Shown here one piece after another: positions 51,423 to 58,376 of a stretch of DNA of 64,000 nucleotides. Origin of the DNA: Candidatus Aalborgicola bjergmarkensis (GTDB lineage Bacteria; Pseudomonadota; Gammaproteobacteria; Burkholderiales; Burkholderiaceae_C); assembly GCA_016708725.1 (NCBI GenBank), contig JADJFE010000032.1, positions 124,001 to 188,000 on the forward strand, given 5' to 3'. Position numbers and translations under genes: made by a program. Below the pieces are notes generated by a model. That model did not search any database and was not told the DNA's origin. It was given only the letters and a program-made list of their open reading frames with translations. The stretch's first letter is position 1. Each line of letters starts with the position of its first letter.

Positions 51423-51462
51423 CAGCGCAAATCAGCGCAAATCAGCGCAAATCAGCGCATGT
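51423..51462 (+). repeat. Short tandem repeat CAGCGCAAAT
   Basis: The 10-mer CAGCGCAAAT occurs three times in tandem, then CAGCGCATGTATTTGCCAG, the last codons of the acyl-CoA dehydrogenase (LGKYMR, minus strand). It probably arose by slippage on the stop-proximal sequence also seen at 49896 and 50405. Confidence 0.6.
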
Positions 51463-51475
51463 ATTTGCCAGTTCC

Positions 51476-51727
51476 ATTTGAACGCGGCCTGGTGCGTAGC
51501 TATTATTTGGGCGAAAACGGTGCGGAGCGCAACCGTGCGTTTCACGCCGAAGGCAGTTGGCTGGGCAGCGGCGTGCCCCCAATCCCCAGCATTTGCCCGT
51601 TCACCATTGAGGCCATGGAACCCACCCAGGTGGTGAAGTTGGGTTATCGAGCTACCTGGGTATTTCCAATGTGTCGTTGTCGCGCATTCGCGCACGCTTG
51701 GGGCTCGCCAACCAAGGGCGCTAAAGC
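51476..51727 (+). pseudogene. Crp/Fnr family regulator fragment with internal deletion and frameshift
   Basis: One frame reads ERGLVRSYYLGENGAERNRA, SWLGSGVPPIPSICPF and IEAMEPTQVVKL, the cyclic-nucleotide-binding-type core of a Crp/Fnr regulator. A few bases later another frame gives YLGISNVSLSRIRARLGL followed by ANQGR and TAA (51725-51727), the recognition helix and C-terminus of the same kind of protein. The N-terminus and the region between are missing. It may be the remnant of a regulator of an adjacent operon, here next to the soxC-soxD-like genes. Confidence 0.65.
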
Positions 51728-51739
51728 GCGCGCAGCCGC

Positions 51740-52333
51740 CTAGGGCTCGGGCCATGCAGACACCGTCTTGGCCTGTGCCGGCATGACAACGCGGGGTAGT
51801 GTTATGCGGTTCATCACGGCGTCACCGTCTACCAAGTCGTTCAGGTGCAGCAGGTGCGCCGTGATGGCATATACCTCGTCATCCGTCAGGCTCTTGGGCG
51901 CGTAGTAGGGCATGGCGCGGCGCACATAGTCAAACACCGTGGTGGCATAGGGCCAACGCGCACCCACCGATTGCACCAGTAGGGGATATTTTGTGATGCG
52001 CAACACCCGAAAAGGGTCGCTCCAGTCTATAAACCCATCGCTGCCGGCCAGCCGCGCGGCAGGACCCTCGATCCCTTTGGCACCGTGGCATCCCATGCAA
52101 TGCGTTTGAAACAACGCAGCACCTTGCACCACACTGCCTTGGCCAGGCGGCAGGTTGCGCCCATCTGGAAACACCGTAATAGCGTAGCGCGCAATCAGTT
52201 CGGGTTCCAGCGGTTGGCCCAAGCCGATGATGGCCGGTGCAGGCACCTGCGCATGGCCTGTTCCCAGCAGTGCCATATACAAGAAACAGGCCCAAAACAA
52301 CCCAAACAGCCCCGTGGTGATCCGTTTACGCAT
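51740..52333 (-). CDS. soxD: c-type cytochrome subunit of a SoxCD-like sulfite/sulfane dehydrogenase
   Basis: 197 residues from MRKRITTGLFGLFWACFLYM, with a signal peptide ending near GHAQ, a single CMGCH haem site (residues ~79-83) and a likely axial methionine in RRAMPYYAPKSLTDDEVYAI. It is shorter than two-haem SoxD proteins, having one CxxCH, so it could also be a SorB-like subunit. The start overlaps the end of the upstream molybdoenzyme gene by eight bases (TATGCGTAA), indicating translational coupling. It should pass electrons from the molybdenum subunit in the periplasm. Confidence 0.8.
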   Translation of the reverse strand: MRKRITTGLFGLFWACFLYMALLGTGHAQVPAPAIIGLGQPLEPELIARYAITVFPDGRNLPPGQGSVVQGAALFQTHCMGCHGAKGIEGPAARLAGSDGFIDWSDPFRVLRITKYPLLVQSVGARWPYATTVFDYVRRAMPYYAPKSLTDDEVYAITAHLLHLNDLVDGDAVMNRITLPRVVMPAQAKTVSAWPEP

Positions 52334-53594
52334 AGGTGTTCTCCACCCGACCGTCTTTATCCACTTGCCAGGCCTGAATTGCGTTGTAGTGGTTAAAAGA
52401 ATGTGCAGCGTAGCGGCTCTTCCAGGCGCTGCGCGAGGGCTGCACATGCCCCAGCTCGTCGGTGGCGCGGCTCATCAGCACCGTCTTTTTGCCTTGCCAT
52501 TGCCAGGGGATGGAAAAGCGGGTGAACGCGCGGTCCAGCACCGGCCCATGCAGTTGGGCCAGCGCCCACGTATCGCCACCATCGGCAGACACTTCCACCT
52601 TGGCAATGCGCCCGCGTCCCGACCAGGCAAAACCTGATATTTCATAAAACCCATGCACCTGTGGCAGCACCTGCTGGCCGGAAGGGTGGGTGATGACCGA
52701 CTTCACCTCCATAGGGAATGCAAAACGCTCAATCTGCCCGTTTTTCAGCACCTGGGTGTACAAGCCCGACTCGTCTTTGGTAAAGGCCGGGGCGTCCACC
52801 ACCTCCAGGCGGTGCAGCCACTTCACATTAACATTGCCCTCCCACCCCGGCATGAACAGGCGCATCGGGTAGCCTTGCGATGCCCGCAGGCGTTCACCGT
52901 TTTGATACAGGGCTACCATGCCGTCTTTCATCAGGGCGGACAGCGGCAGACTGCGGGCATGCGAGCCACCGTCGGCACCCTCTGCAATCACCCATTTGCC
53001 GCTTTCTTTGATGCCCGCCTCGTTGAGCAAATACGACAGGGGTATGCCCGTCCACTCAGCACAAGACACCTCGCCCGCCAAATCGCCCAAAGTATGGTCC
53101 AGCGCTGTGAGCGACAGCGCGTTGGCCGCCGAATTGCCCGCGCACTCCAAAAAGTGGATTTGGTTGACCATGGGGTAGCGCAACAGACGCGCCATGTCAA
53201 ACTTGAGCGGGCGCTCCACCAGGCCATGGATCATGAGGGTGTGCTGGTCGGGTGCAATATCGGGCACACCGTTATGGTGGGTGGCAAAGTGCAAGCCGTT
53301 GGGGGTGATGATGCCGCGTTGCTCCTGCAAGGGCGAACGCCACACGCTAAAGCCCGCTGTGCGCGACTCGGTACGCACCACCTTGGCTTCATACGGTGAA
53401 GGCTGGCCATAGGGGGCGTCGCCTGCGCCCATGCTCTTCATGGCGTCTGGAAAGCGGCTGCCAATAGGGGCCGCCGCATTGCCCTGCGCATGGGCAGCAC
53501 CCGTTGCCATGGCCGCCACGCTGAGCGATAGACCACTGCGCAAAAAGGAGCGCCGCTCCAACAAACCACCACCGGTCGCAGCCACCACGTTCAT
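52326..53594 (-). CDS. soxC: SoxC-like molybdopterin sulfite/sulfane dehydrogenase subunit
   Basis: 422 residues. A twin-arginine signal is present (ERRSFLRSGLSLSVAAMATG). The oxidoreductase molybdopterin-binding domain has the Mo-ligating Cys ~151 in IHFLECAGNSAANA, then EWTGIPLSYLLNEAG and DGGSHARSLPLSAL; the C-terminal dimerisation domain has SGFAWSGRGRIAKVEVSADG. This is the SoxC architecture, acting with a cytochrome in periplasmic sulfur-compound oxidation. The ATG (53592-53594) shares a base with the TGA of iscB upstream, so native promoter and leader have been replaced by the IS200/IS605-type element. No other sox genes are in the window. Confidence 0.85.
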   Translation of the reverse strand: MNVVAATGGGLLERRSFLRSGLSLSVAAMATGAAHAQGNAAAPIGSRFPDAMKSMGAGDAPYGQPSPYEAKVVRTESRTAGFSVWRSPLQEQRGIITPNGLHFATHHNGVPDIAPDQHTLMIHGLVERPLKFDMARLLRYPMVNQIHFLECAGNSAANALSLTALDHTLGDLAGEVSCAEWTGIPLSYLLNEAGIKESGKWVIAEGADGGSHARSLPLSALMKDGMVALYQNGERLRASQGYPMRLFMPGWEGNVNVKWLHRLEVVDAPAFTKDESGLYTQVLKNGQIERFAFPMEVKSVITHPSGQQVLPQVHGFYEISGFAWSGRGRIAKVEVSADGGDTWALAQLHGPVLDRAFTRFSIPWQWQGKKTVLMSRATDELGHVQPSRSAWKSRYAAHSFNHYNAIQAWQVDKDGRVENTYA

Positions 53595-54985
53595 CAGATT
53601 GCGCGTGAAACCCCGTCCTTCAGGGCGGGGAGGTAGAGCGCGGGATGCGAAGCAGCCCTATGCTGCGGTGGCGTACCTGTCACGTCCGTTTTTGCCACCA
53701 GTGAATAACCGTATCCATCCCCGCGTTGCACGACTGTGCAAAAACGGTGCGACACGCCCTGAACCAAACCGTTGCTGGTTTGAATGTTGAAGCTGCCCGT
53801 TGCCCGAACCGCAACACGCCCGGTGTAAGTACCGACCTTCTTTCCGGTGGCAACGATGGCTTTCACCATGTCGCCAGTCTGGAAGCCTTGAATACTTTTT
53901 GAGCGGGTCAGATAGCCACGAACGCAGCCATACTTGTCCAGCCGCGTGCGCTGGTAACTTCCGCGTCCCATGGATTTGATGGATAGGGTTGGCTTTTGCC
54001 AATCGGTGATGCCTGCTATGTCTCCAACGCAGGCCGCATCAAGTGCATGGGTCTTGGGTATGCCAAACTGGCTGCGGTTGAGCTTGGTTCTGCCGCCCGA
54101 TGCAGTTTCAACTGCCAGTTCGGTAGTTTTCAGTGCGTTGACCAAAGCCAAGCGGGTGGCATTGACCGCTGCGGCATCCCTGAGTGGCCGTTTGGCTTGG
54201 GCCAGGATGCGTTTGCGTACGTCGGGTTTCTTTGCCAGAAACACTTCAACCGGCAACGATCCTTTTTTCTGATTGCAGCATTGGCAGGCCAGGGTGAGGT
54301 TGCTGACACGGTTGGAGCCACCTTGGGATTTTGGGTGAATGTGCTCGATTTGCAGCGGCACATCTTTGGCATCACAGTAGGCGCAAGCCCGCCCCCATTT
54401 CTCCAGCAGATATTCCCGCACTTCGTAACCGGCCAGTGTGCCTTGCTGGTACTGCGCACCTTCAATTTCCGGATTCTCCAGCGCCTGCATGTCAAAGCGC
54501 ACCAGCGCGGTACTGATGGCCGATAGGGGGGCCAAGCGTTGGATGCGATCCACCCATGCCGTACATGTGTCTACCCGGTGTTGCAGGCTCGGTGCCAGCC
54601 TGCCTTTTTTCTTGTTGCCACGGTTCAAGAACCGTGGGGCGCGGTAACGCAGTTTGCTACGCCGTAGCCTGCGGTGTGCCCGCCTTGAGGTGAGCGCTTC
54701 GCTGATCTGTTTGCCACGGTGAGATAACTCAAACAAGTTGACCACTGCCACGCCTTCGTCCTTTGTCTCACGCACCAGCGCAATGCCGGTGGTCTTGCTG
54801 CCGGGGTCGAGTTTGACGCGCAACACCTGAAAATCGCTGCCTTCGGCCTTACGATCTTTGATGCGAATGGTGAACGGAATGAGCTTGTGGACGCACGCCC
54901 GTCCGCGCTCCAGTAGCAATCTGGCACGTTTCTCGCAGCATGGCATCAATGGCCTGCCGTTCCTGTCTAATACAAATACTGCCAT
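53594..54985 (-). CDS. iscB: IscB RNA-guided endonuclease (RuvC/HNH, IS200/IS605-associated)
   Basis: 463 residues. The N-terminal PLMP domain is clear (MAVFVLDRNGRPLMPCCEKR). RuvC-I has LDPGSKTTGIAL with Asp60. An arginine-rich bridge helix follows (RRAHRRLRRSKLRYRAPRF, ~101-119). RuvC-II lies around RFDMQALENPEIEG (163-176). The HNH domain has CAYC at 201-204, IEHIHPKSQGGSNRVSNLTL (213-232) and CQCC at 234-237; RuvC-III has HALDAACVG (313-321). All expected motifs are present and the frame is open, so the nuclease may be active. The family uses an omega-RNA encoded upstream; that RNA is seen at 54998-55259. An AAAGGAT lies before the ATG. No tnpA is present, so mobility would need a transposase in trans. 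Confidence 0.92.
   Translation of the reverse strand: MAVFVLDRNGRPLMPCCEKRARLLLERGRACVHKLIPFTIRIKDRKAEGSDFQVLRVKLDPGSKTTGIALVRETKDEGVAVVNLFELSHRGKQISEALTSRRAHRRLRRSKLRYRAPRFLNRGNKKKGRLAPSLQHRVDTCTAWVDRIQRLAPLSAISTALVRFDMQALENPEIEGAQYQQGTLAGYEVREYLLEKWGRACAYCDAKDVPLQIEHIHPKSQGGSNRVSNLTLACQCCNQKKGSLPVEVFLAKKPDVRKRILAQAKRPLRDAAAVNATRLALVNALKTTELAVETASGGRTKLNRSQFGIPKTHALDAACVGDIAGITDWQKPTLSIKSMGRGSYQRTRLDKYGCVRGYLTRSKSIQGFQTGDMVKAIVATGKKVGTYTGRVAVRATGSFNIQTSNGLVQGVSHRFCTVVQRGDGYGYSLVAKTDVTGTPPQHRAASHPALYLPALKDGVSRAI
53611..53630 (-). repeat. Right-end hairpin of the IscB element
   Basis: CCCCGTCCTTCAGGGCGGGG folds into a GC-rich hairpin, followed (minus strand) by TTTCACGCGCAATC. The stem with a short CTGAAGG-type loop is typical of the right end of IS200/IS605-family elements. 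It also encodes the last residues of the IscB frame (PALKDGVSRAI). Confidence 0.6.
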
Positions 54986-54997
54986 TTCAAATCCTTT

Positions 54998-55259
54998 TGC
55001 CCTTACGGGCCTTGTTACGCTGGTCTTGCGACCAATCTCCCCTCGGGAATGTCAGTAACCGGCTCCTACCTTTCGGTAGCGACAAGAACCTTCGACCCTT
55101 TACCTTTGGTCTGCATGATCCCTGCCTTGCAGAGCGGCGAACTGAGGAAGCATTCGCCGGTGCGTCTTGACGACCTGTTACTAACGTAGCGGTTGGTTAC
55201 CGCTTTCCCTGTTTCAACCTGGCTCGGTGTCTTTTGACTCCAAGCTCCGCCCTTTAGGG
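54998..55259 (-). ncRNA. Omega-RNA of IscB (scaffold, interrupted at its 5' hairpin by an IS4-family element)
   Basis: Read on the minus strand from the hairpin half GGCGGAGCTTGGAGTC, through GAGCCAGGTTGAAACAGG, CTACGTTAGTAACAGGTCG, TCATGCAGACCAAAGGTAAA, GTCGCTACCGAAAGGTAGG, AGCCGGTTACTGACATTCCC to GGTCGCAAGACC and AAGGCCCGTAAGGGCA just before iscB. It encodes no protein, has several local stems, and recurs as a structured homologue at 61910-62241. Position (immediately upstream, same strand as iscB) matches known IscB omega-RNAs. The first hairpin is split: its other half is at 56800-56821 beyond the inserted IS. Confidence 0.85.
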
Positions 55260-56665
55260 CTGAGCATTACCCACAACTATTCCAGCATTTCTTGGTTGAC
55301 ACGCAGGCCTGCGCGGAATCCGGCAACGAGTAGAGCCAAGGCCTGCAAGCCACGCCACATCGTCCGTACACCGGGCATTCCATCCCTTTTTGCGGTTGAG
55401 ATGGCCGCCCAAACGGCCAATCCAAAGAACCGCCTGACGGATTGTCAGATCTGCGGCAGCAATGGCTTTTCCTTTGCCAAAGTGGCTGACCAAGGCATCC
55501 ACTTCGTCCTTCTCCAATACCTGCAGAGCCAGGGTCTGCGGATACTCCCGGCTCCAGTCCCGTAACATGACGATCCGTGCAGCCACCGAGGCATTCACCC
55601 GTACCGCATTTTCCAATCGATCCCAGGTCTCCAGGCGTAGATCTTCCACCCTACAGCCGCTCTTGAGGACCAAATGCATTTCCTCAATCGGCCACCTGCA
55701 GGTGTATTTTCTTACGACTTCCAGCGCATCATCCGCCGTCGTCGCAATTTCGCGCGTCCACAGCAGCCAGTGCAGTGGTTCGACTCCAGGAGGTGGCGTA
55801 GGTTCCCATACCTCCACCAGATTCCATCTCATTGGCCAGGCATGGGGATACTTCTTCAGGTCCGGTTCCAAGGTCACTGCCATCAATCGCACTTCCACCA
55901 ACGCCTTTCGTTGGGGAGTGTCCTTCTTGCGTTTGACTTCAATGCTTGCCTGGACAAGTACTGGCTGGTTTCGTATCGCCTGGTGCGACTTGGTCAATGG
56001 GTCGTCAGTCCGACGATTTTGGACACTACGGATGATGGCACTGTCGTCAGAATCTTCAACCGTCATCATGACCTCATAGGCATCTCCCTCGCGATCCATC
56101 AGATGGATCAATCGCGGAACTGCCAGTTCCCCAGCCGCTTCGTACAAAACTGAACGCAGATTCCATGCCGTGAATCCATTTGCTGCTTTCTTTCTCCTTG
56201 CTCTCGTTCTTCTCCTTTGGCTTCGGTTGGGGCCGTGCCCAGCACTGCTGGTCCAAAATCCCGATAACATTTCCCTGCACAGTAAGCCCCATCGCAGAGT
56301 GCAGGTGCATTCCTCTGGCCAGGTTGCCAGAATCAATCGGACCCAGCTCGGTAATGCTGTAAACCCGTGAAATTCAACGTGGTCGTGTCATGAACTACCA
56401 GTATGCACCTTTGGTCGATACAACGCCGGGCGGTTTCAAGACCAAAACCATGATTCAGAATGGAACCGTTAACGCGGCGGTTGGCATAGAACCTGTAGGT
56501 TGCTTTGGCCTGAGCAGCATCGCCTCCCGTGGCCTGCGGAATTGAAGCTGATGGACTCTCTATTGCATCCGCAATGATGCTGCTCAGCCGACTCTTCATA
56601 CGTCGATCAGGTAGCGCAGATGCCGCAGATACTTGTTCCGCCCAAATAATATTGGTGATCTCCAT
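55254..56665 (-). pseudogene. IS4-family (IS50-like) transposase with frameshifts
   Basis: Starts MEITNIIWAEQVSAASALPD at 56663-56665 and shows the N-terminal DNA-binding part and ILVVHDTTTLNFTG (first Asp). The match then changes frame near 56350 to IDSGNLARGMHLHSAMGLTV and GILDQQCWARPQP, and again near 56175 to LYEAAGELAVPRLIHLMDRE (second Asp), WNLVEVWEPTPPPG, CRWPIEEMHLVLKSG (Glu with the Y/W-x-x-E region) and the C-terminal dimerisation domain. The stop falls just outside the element in the duplicated target. Two frameshifts make it inactive as read, despite perfect termini. Confidence 0.8.
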
Positions 56666-56799
56666 GATTTGCCCCTTTGAAATGAAACTCAAGGGCAATA
56701 AAAGTATCACGTTCACCGGAAGTTGTCATGGATCAATGACATCTCTGGTGGCCAGATGTTTCACGACTCGTTCTGGAAAAAGATGTGGGTAATGCTCAG
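55260..56799. mobile_element. IS4-family insertion sequence in the omega-RNA hairpin, 9-bp target duplication
   Basis: Inverted termini CTGAGCATTACCCACA (left) and TGTGGGTAATGCTCAG (right) are perfect over 16 bp. The 9-bp word CCTTTAGGG flanks both ends (55251-55259 and 56800-56808), the duplication length typical of IS4/IS50-type elements. Joining the flanks gives GTAGTTGACC-distal hairpin ...CCCCGCCCTAAAGGGCGGAG on the minus strand, i.e. the uninterrupted start of the omega-RNA. Length is 1,540 bp. Confidence 0.9.
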
Positions 56800-56821
56800 C
56801 CTTTAGGGCGGGGTAGTTGAC
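56800..56821 (-). ncRNA. Detached 5' half of the omega-RNA terminal hairpin
   Basis: On the minus strand GTCAACTACCCCGCCCTAAAGG: matches the start of the orphan omega-RNA at 61910-61931 (GTCAACTACCCCGGCCTAAA). It is the conserved transposon boundary; sequence beyond it differs between the two loci. Confidence 0.75.
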
Positions 56822-56837
56822 CGTCTGATCCCATACA
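56822..56837 (-). other. Putative original guide segment of the IscB omega-RNA
   Basis: The 16 bases directly 5' of the conserved boundary on the minus strand, TGTATGGGATCAGACG. In IscB systems the guide lies immediately 5' of the omega-RNA scaffold and derives from the insertion site. Because of the inserted IS it is now 1.5 kb from the scaffold. The length of 16 is taken from family knowledge, not visible in the sequence. Confidence 0.45.
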
Positions 56838-56887
56838 TACGGCACCCGGTGGCCGCAGGGCAAGTGTGTGCGAAGGAGAGGTTTAGT

Positions 56888-56907
56888 GCATTAACGATTG
56901 TTAATGC
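56888..56907. promoter_or_regulatory. Perfect inverted repeat GCATTAAC-GATT-GTTAATGC
   Basis: Eight-base arms with a 4-nt centre, in the non-coding gap before the ECF operon. The AT-rich dyad resembles a dimeric repressor operator. The gap 56838-57081 otherwise shows no credible gene. Confidence 0.4.
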
Positions 56908-57081
56908 AAGGGTTCTGAAGAAAAAATGGAGAGTTATACCCATTGCTCTTCATTTTAAGGTGATTCCATGCGCAACATCCAACGCGCGCAGCCGCTTGCG
57001 GCATCAGCAATTCCAAATTGGCCTTGCTTGGGCATCGATTCGATTATGTAAAAAACTTTTTCCAATATTCTTCAAAAATGG

Positions 57082-57110
57082 TGAACCCTTTTGTGCGTGG
57101 CGGGCCTCTA
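57082..57110 (+). promoter_or_regulatory. Candidate ECF-sigma-dependent promoter 1
   Basis: TGAACC, 17 nt, CCTCTA: the -35/-10 layout of ECF promoters. The same TGAAyCCTTTTG and CCTCTAGGTAA blocks with identical spacing occur at 57978-58006. Downstream both share GTCATCCACT in the leader. It precedes the DUF2892/sigma factor operon, implying autoregulation. Confidence 0.65.
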
Positions 57111-57145
57111 GGTAAAGGTCATCCACTTCAACTTAAGGTTCAACC

Positions 57146-57355
57146 ATGTTCTTTCTCAAACGTAATCTCCCCACCTGGGAACGCGCCGCCCGTATCATTG
57201 CCGGTATTGCTGTAGGAGCTGCCGTCGTCGGCGACCTGACCACAGGCACAGTCACCTGGCTGGCCCTGGCCACCGCCGCCACGCTAGTGCTTACCGCATT
57301 TGTCGGCTTTTGCCCCGCCTGCGCTATGGTGGGGCGCCGTTATTTGGACCAATAA
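57146..57355 (+). CDS. Small DUF2892-like membrane protein
   Basis: 69 residues: MFFLKRNLPTWERAARIIAG, then a hydrophobic region of two short membrane helices (IIAGIAVGAAVV; WLALATAATLVLTAFVGF) and FCPACAMVGRR. The ERAARIIAG start and the CPAC motif after the second helix match DUF2892 (YgaP-type inner membrane) proteins. The sigma factor start is 2 bp after its stop. An analogous 69-residue protein with CPMC is at 58042. Function unknown; the cysteine pair may be redox-active or bind metal (inference). Confidence 0.8.
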   Translation: MFFLKRNLPTWERAARIIAGIAVGAAVVGDLTTGTVTWLALATAATLVLTAFVGFCPACAMVGRRYLDQ

Positions 57356-57357
57356 AC

Positions 57358-57921
57358 ATGCCCCACGCCGAACCGCAATTGATTGAAGCCGCCCGCTTGG
57401 GCGACTCTGCTGCCATTTCAGAACTGTTGGTCGTGTGCCAGCCGGATCTGAAACGGTTTGCCAGACGCACCTGCTCCACGACCGAGGACGCAGAAGACGC
57501 CGTGCAGATTGCACTTTGGCAGCTTTACCGCAAGGTGGGCTTTCTGCGCTGCGCGGCTACGTTCACGACCTGGATGTTCAGGATCGTGGAGCGCGAGTGT
57601 TATCGACTGTACCGAACTGCCAGGGGCACCGAGCCGCTGGACGAGGTGCTGGAGCACGATCTGCCCCCCGCTCCCCAGGTACCCATTGACTTGCGACTGG
57701 ACCTGGCCCGCGCCATGGAGCGGCTCACGCCGCCCTACCGCGAGGTGCTGATATTGCGCGATGTGCACGAACTCACCGCGCCCGAGGTGGCGGCCCAGCT
57801 GGGCCTGAGCCTGGAGGCCGTGAAAAGCCGCCTGCACCGGGCGCGCACCCAGGTGCGCGAACATTTACTGGCCAGCGGCTACTGGCTCAAAGACGGCGAA
57901 CCGGAGCCCGCGAAATCATGA
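57358..57921 (+). CDS. RNA polymerase ECF-type sigma factor
   Basis: 187 residues. Region 2 includes DLKRFARRTCSTTEDAEDAV and FTTWMFRIVERECYRLYR; region 4 includes RLTPPYREVLILRDVHELTA and AAQLGLSLEAVKSRLHRART. Normal length for a SigE-like ECF factor. ATG at 57358 lies 2 bp beyond the upstream gene, so they form an operon from the ECF-type promoter at 57082. No anti-sigma gene with a zinc-binding or membrane domain is adjacent; the small CPxC membrane proteins might take that role, but this is speculation. Confidence 0.9.
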   Translation: MPHAEPQLIEAARLGDSAAISELLVVCQPDLKRFARRTCSTTEDAEDAVQIALWQLYRKVGFLRCAATFTTWMFRIVERECYRLYRTARGTEPLDEVLEHDLPPAPQVPIDLRLDLARAMERLTPPYREVLILRDVHELTAPEVAAQLGLSLEAVKSRLHRARTQVREHLLASGYWLKDGEPEPAKS

Positions 57922-57977
57922 TTGGAGTTTCATTGCTGTCGATTTATAAGACGCGTAGCAAGGCAGGTTCAAATAGT

Positions 57978-58006
57978 TGAATCCTTTTGGGAATCTGGCG
58001 CCTCTA
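57978..58006 (+). promoter_or_regulatory. Candidate ECF-sigma-dependent promoter 2
   Basis: TGAATC, 17 nt, CCTCTA, then GGTAAGCGTCATCCACT. Matches promoter 1 in both boxes and spacing and drives the second small membrane protein and possibly the metallo-hydrolase after it. Confidence 0.65.
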
Positions 58007-58041
58007 GGTAAGCGTCATCCACTCTTTGTCAGGTTTTCACC

Positions 58042-58251
58042 ATGTATTGCAGTAATTCTGTCACGGTTCATTTGTTGCGTGGCGCAGCCGCCATCGGTTT
58101 GATTTTCGCGGCCATTTTCTTGAGTAGCTATGGGCTGATATGGTCAGTCGCTACGGGTATCGGTGCCGTGGTGCTGCTGCGCGGCTGCCCCATGTGCTGG
58201 CTGATGGGATTGTTTGAAACCATGAAACGCAGTCGCACAACGTCATACTAG
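58042..58251 (+). CDS. Small DUF2892-like membrane protein with CPMC motif
   Basis: 69 residues: MYCSNSVTVHLLRGAAAIGL, two hydrophobic helices (AAIGLIFAAIFLSSYGLIW; VATGIGAVVLLRG) and GCPMCWLMGLFE. Same length and layout as the protein at 57146, with diverged sequence; likely a distant paralogue. Controlled by promoter 2. The next likely start, the metallo-hydrolase, is 126 bp downstream. Confidence 0.7.
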   Translation: MYCSNSVTVHLLRGAAAIGLIFAAIFLSSYGLIWSVATGIGAVVLLRGCPMCWLMGLFETMKRSRTTSY

Positions 58252-58376
58252 GCATGCGAAGCTCTGACCGCCGCGACTCCCATGCCGTTGCGGGTATGCC
58301 ATTGACTTGCAAGGGCTTGACATTGGAGCATAGACCAGGCTTTACGCTCGGTTTCTTTACCCCAAAGGACAAAAAA

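Noticed and set aside
53594..54985. Cas9 or generic HNH endonuclease as the identity of this gene
   Set aside because: Length of 463 residues, the N-terminal PLMP motif, short bridge helix and IS200/IS605-type ends fit IscB; there is no REC lobe and no CRISPR array.
56849..57115. 88-codon open frame before the ECF operon
   Set aside because: It covers the inverted repeat and the ECF promoter region, has no ribosome site and no family resemblance; codon use is unlike that of neighbouring genes.
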